Positions 5,817-6,010 of a stretch of DNA of 6,010 bases are shown one piece after another; positions within the stretch are counted from its first letter, which is position 1, and each line of letters starts with the position of its first letter. The stretch is from Betaproteobacteria bacterium. GTDB taxonomy: Bacteria; Pseudomonadota; Gammaproteobacteria; Burkholderiales; Rhodocyclaceae. The position numbers and the translations under genes were made by a program. The stretch spans positions 1-6,010 of the forward strand of contig JAPTVL010000313.1 in assembly GCA_028065725.1 (NCBI GenBank), read 5' to 3'. The notes beneath the pieces are model-generated. The model did not search any database and was not told the DNA's origin. It was given only the letters and a program-made list of their open reading frames with translations.

Positions 5817-6010
5817 TTGATTTCCTCCTACCACGCCAAGTACTACGCCCACGAACTGACGCGGCGGCATGCTGCCGATGGCGTAGATCGCCTCTCCCAA
5901 TCGCTGTTCGACGCCAGCGTCGATCTGAATCCGCATCAGATCGAGGCGGCGCTGTTCGCCCTTCGGAACCCATTGCAGGAAGGCGTACTGCTGGCTGACG
6001 AGGTGGGGCT
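5817..6010 (+). CDS. SNF2-type DEAD/DEAH-box helicase, 3' partial, probable defence gene
   Basis: Only the first 64 complete codons are visible; the gene runs off the right edge. From the TTG the protein begins (M)ISSYHAKYYAHELTRR, followed by VDLNPHQIEAALFALRNPL and then GVLLADEVGL. The last two match the start of an SNF2/RapA-like helicase core: a Q-motif-like region (NPHQ), then the ADEVGL segment that normally leads into GKT, the Walker A motif lying just past the window end. In this family the enzyme is an ATP-driven DNA translocase, often encoded beside DNA methyltransferases and type III-like restriction subunits or in other defence islands. The visible part cannot distinguish these. 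It has its own ribosome binding site and a 285-base gap from the polymerase, so it probably starts a separate transcription unit. TTG is an uncommon start codon but is supported by the GGAGG and by the upstream stop. Confidence 0.8.
   Translation, partial: MISSYHAKYYAHELTRRHAADGVDRLSQSLFDASVDLNPHQIEAALFALRNPLQEGVLLADEVG

Noticed and set aside
5314..5820. 168-codon plus-strand frame extending from inside the polymerase gene to the helicase start
   Set aside because: Its first 70 codons overlap the conserved motif C region of the polymerase in another frame, no ribosome binding site supports an internal start, and the remaining part has no recognisable motif.
5562..5936. 124-codon minus-strand frame across the second gap
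   Set aside because: It is antisense to the start of the helicase gene, which has strong family motifs. No ribosome site or domain supports the minus-strand reading.

Overview
The window is GC-rich (roughly two thirds G+C by eye) and every credible gene lies on the + strand. Codon usage favours G/C in third positions. With the protein types present, this suggests a proteobacterial chromosome, probably a beta- or gammaproteobacterium, carrying an integrated phage-like or other mobile element. The host assignment is inference; no ribosomal RNA, tRNA or housekeeping gene is present to test it.

Layout. (1) 1-2495: a large replication protein, cut by the window's left edge. It has a DUF3854/Toprim-like N-terminal half and an AAA+/SF3-like ATPase (DUF927-like primase-helicase) C-terminal half. 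(2) 2496-2933: 438 bases without a recognised gene. It is unusually rich in dispersed 9-13 bp repeats, perfect palindromes, a cluster of GTACGCG boxes and one sharply AT-rich segment. A small ORF with a very good ribosome binding site (2498-2797) runs through part of it. (3) 2934-5531: a complete family A DNA polymerase with an intact-looking 3'-5' exonuclease domain, all polymerase motifs, and a roughly 100-residue insertion between motif A and the O helix. (4) 5532-5816: 285 bases without a recognised gene. (5) 5817-6010: the first 64 codons of a SNF2-type DEAD/DEAH helicase, cut by the right edge, of the kind often found in DNA-modification and defence clusters.

Reading. Genes 1 and 3 form a replication module (Toprim/AAA+ primase-helicase plus PolA-type polymerase) such as prophages and integrative elements carry. 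The repeat-rich gap between them is a good candidate for that element's replication origin or its control region. The helicase at the right edge, after a clear gap and with its own ribosome binding site, looks like the first gene of a separate accessory (probably defence) operon. The most interesting item is the 2571-2864 repeat region. The next are the polymerase insertion and the defence-type helicase placed directly behind a replication module.
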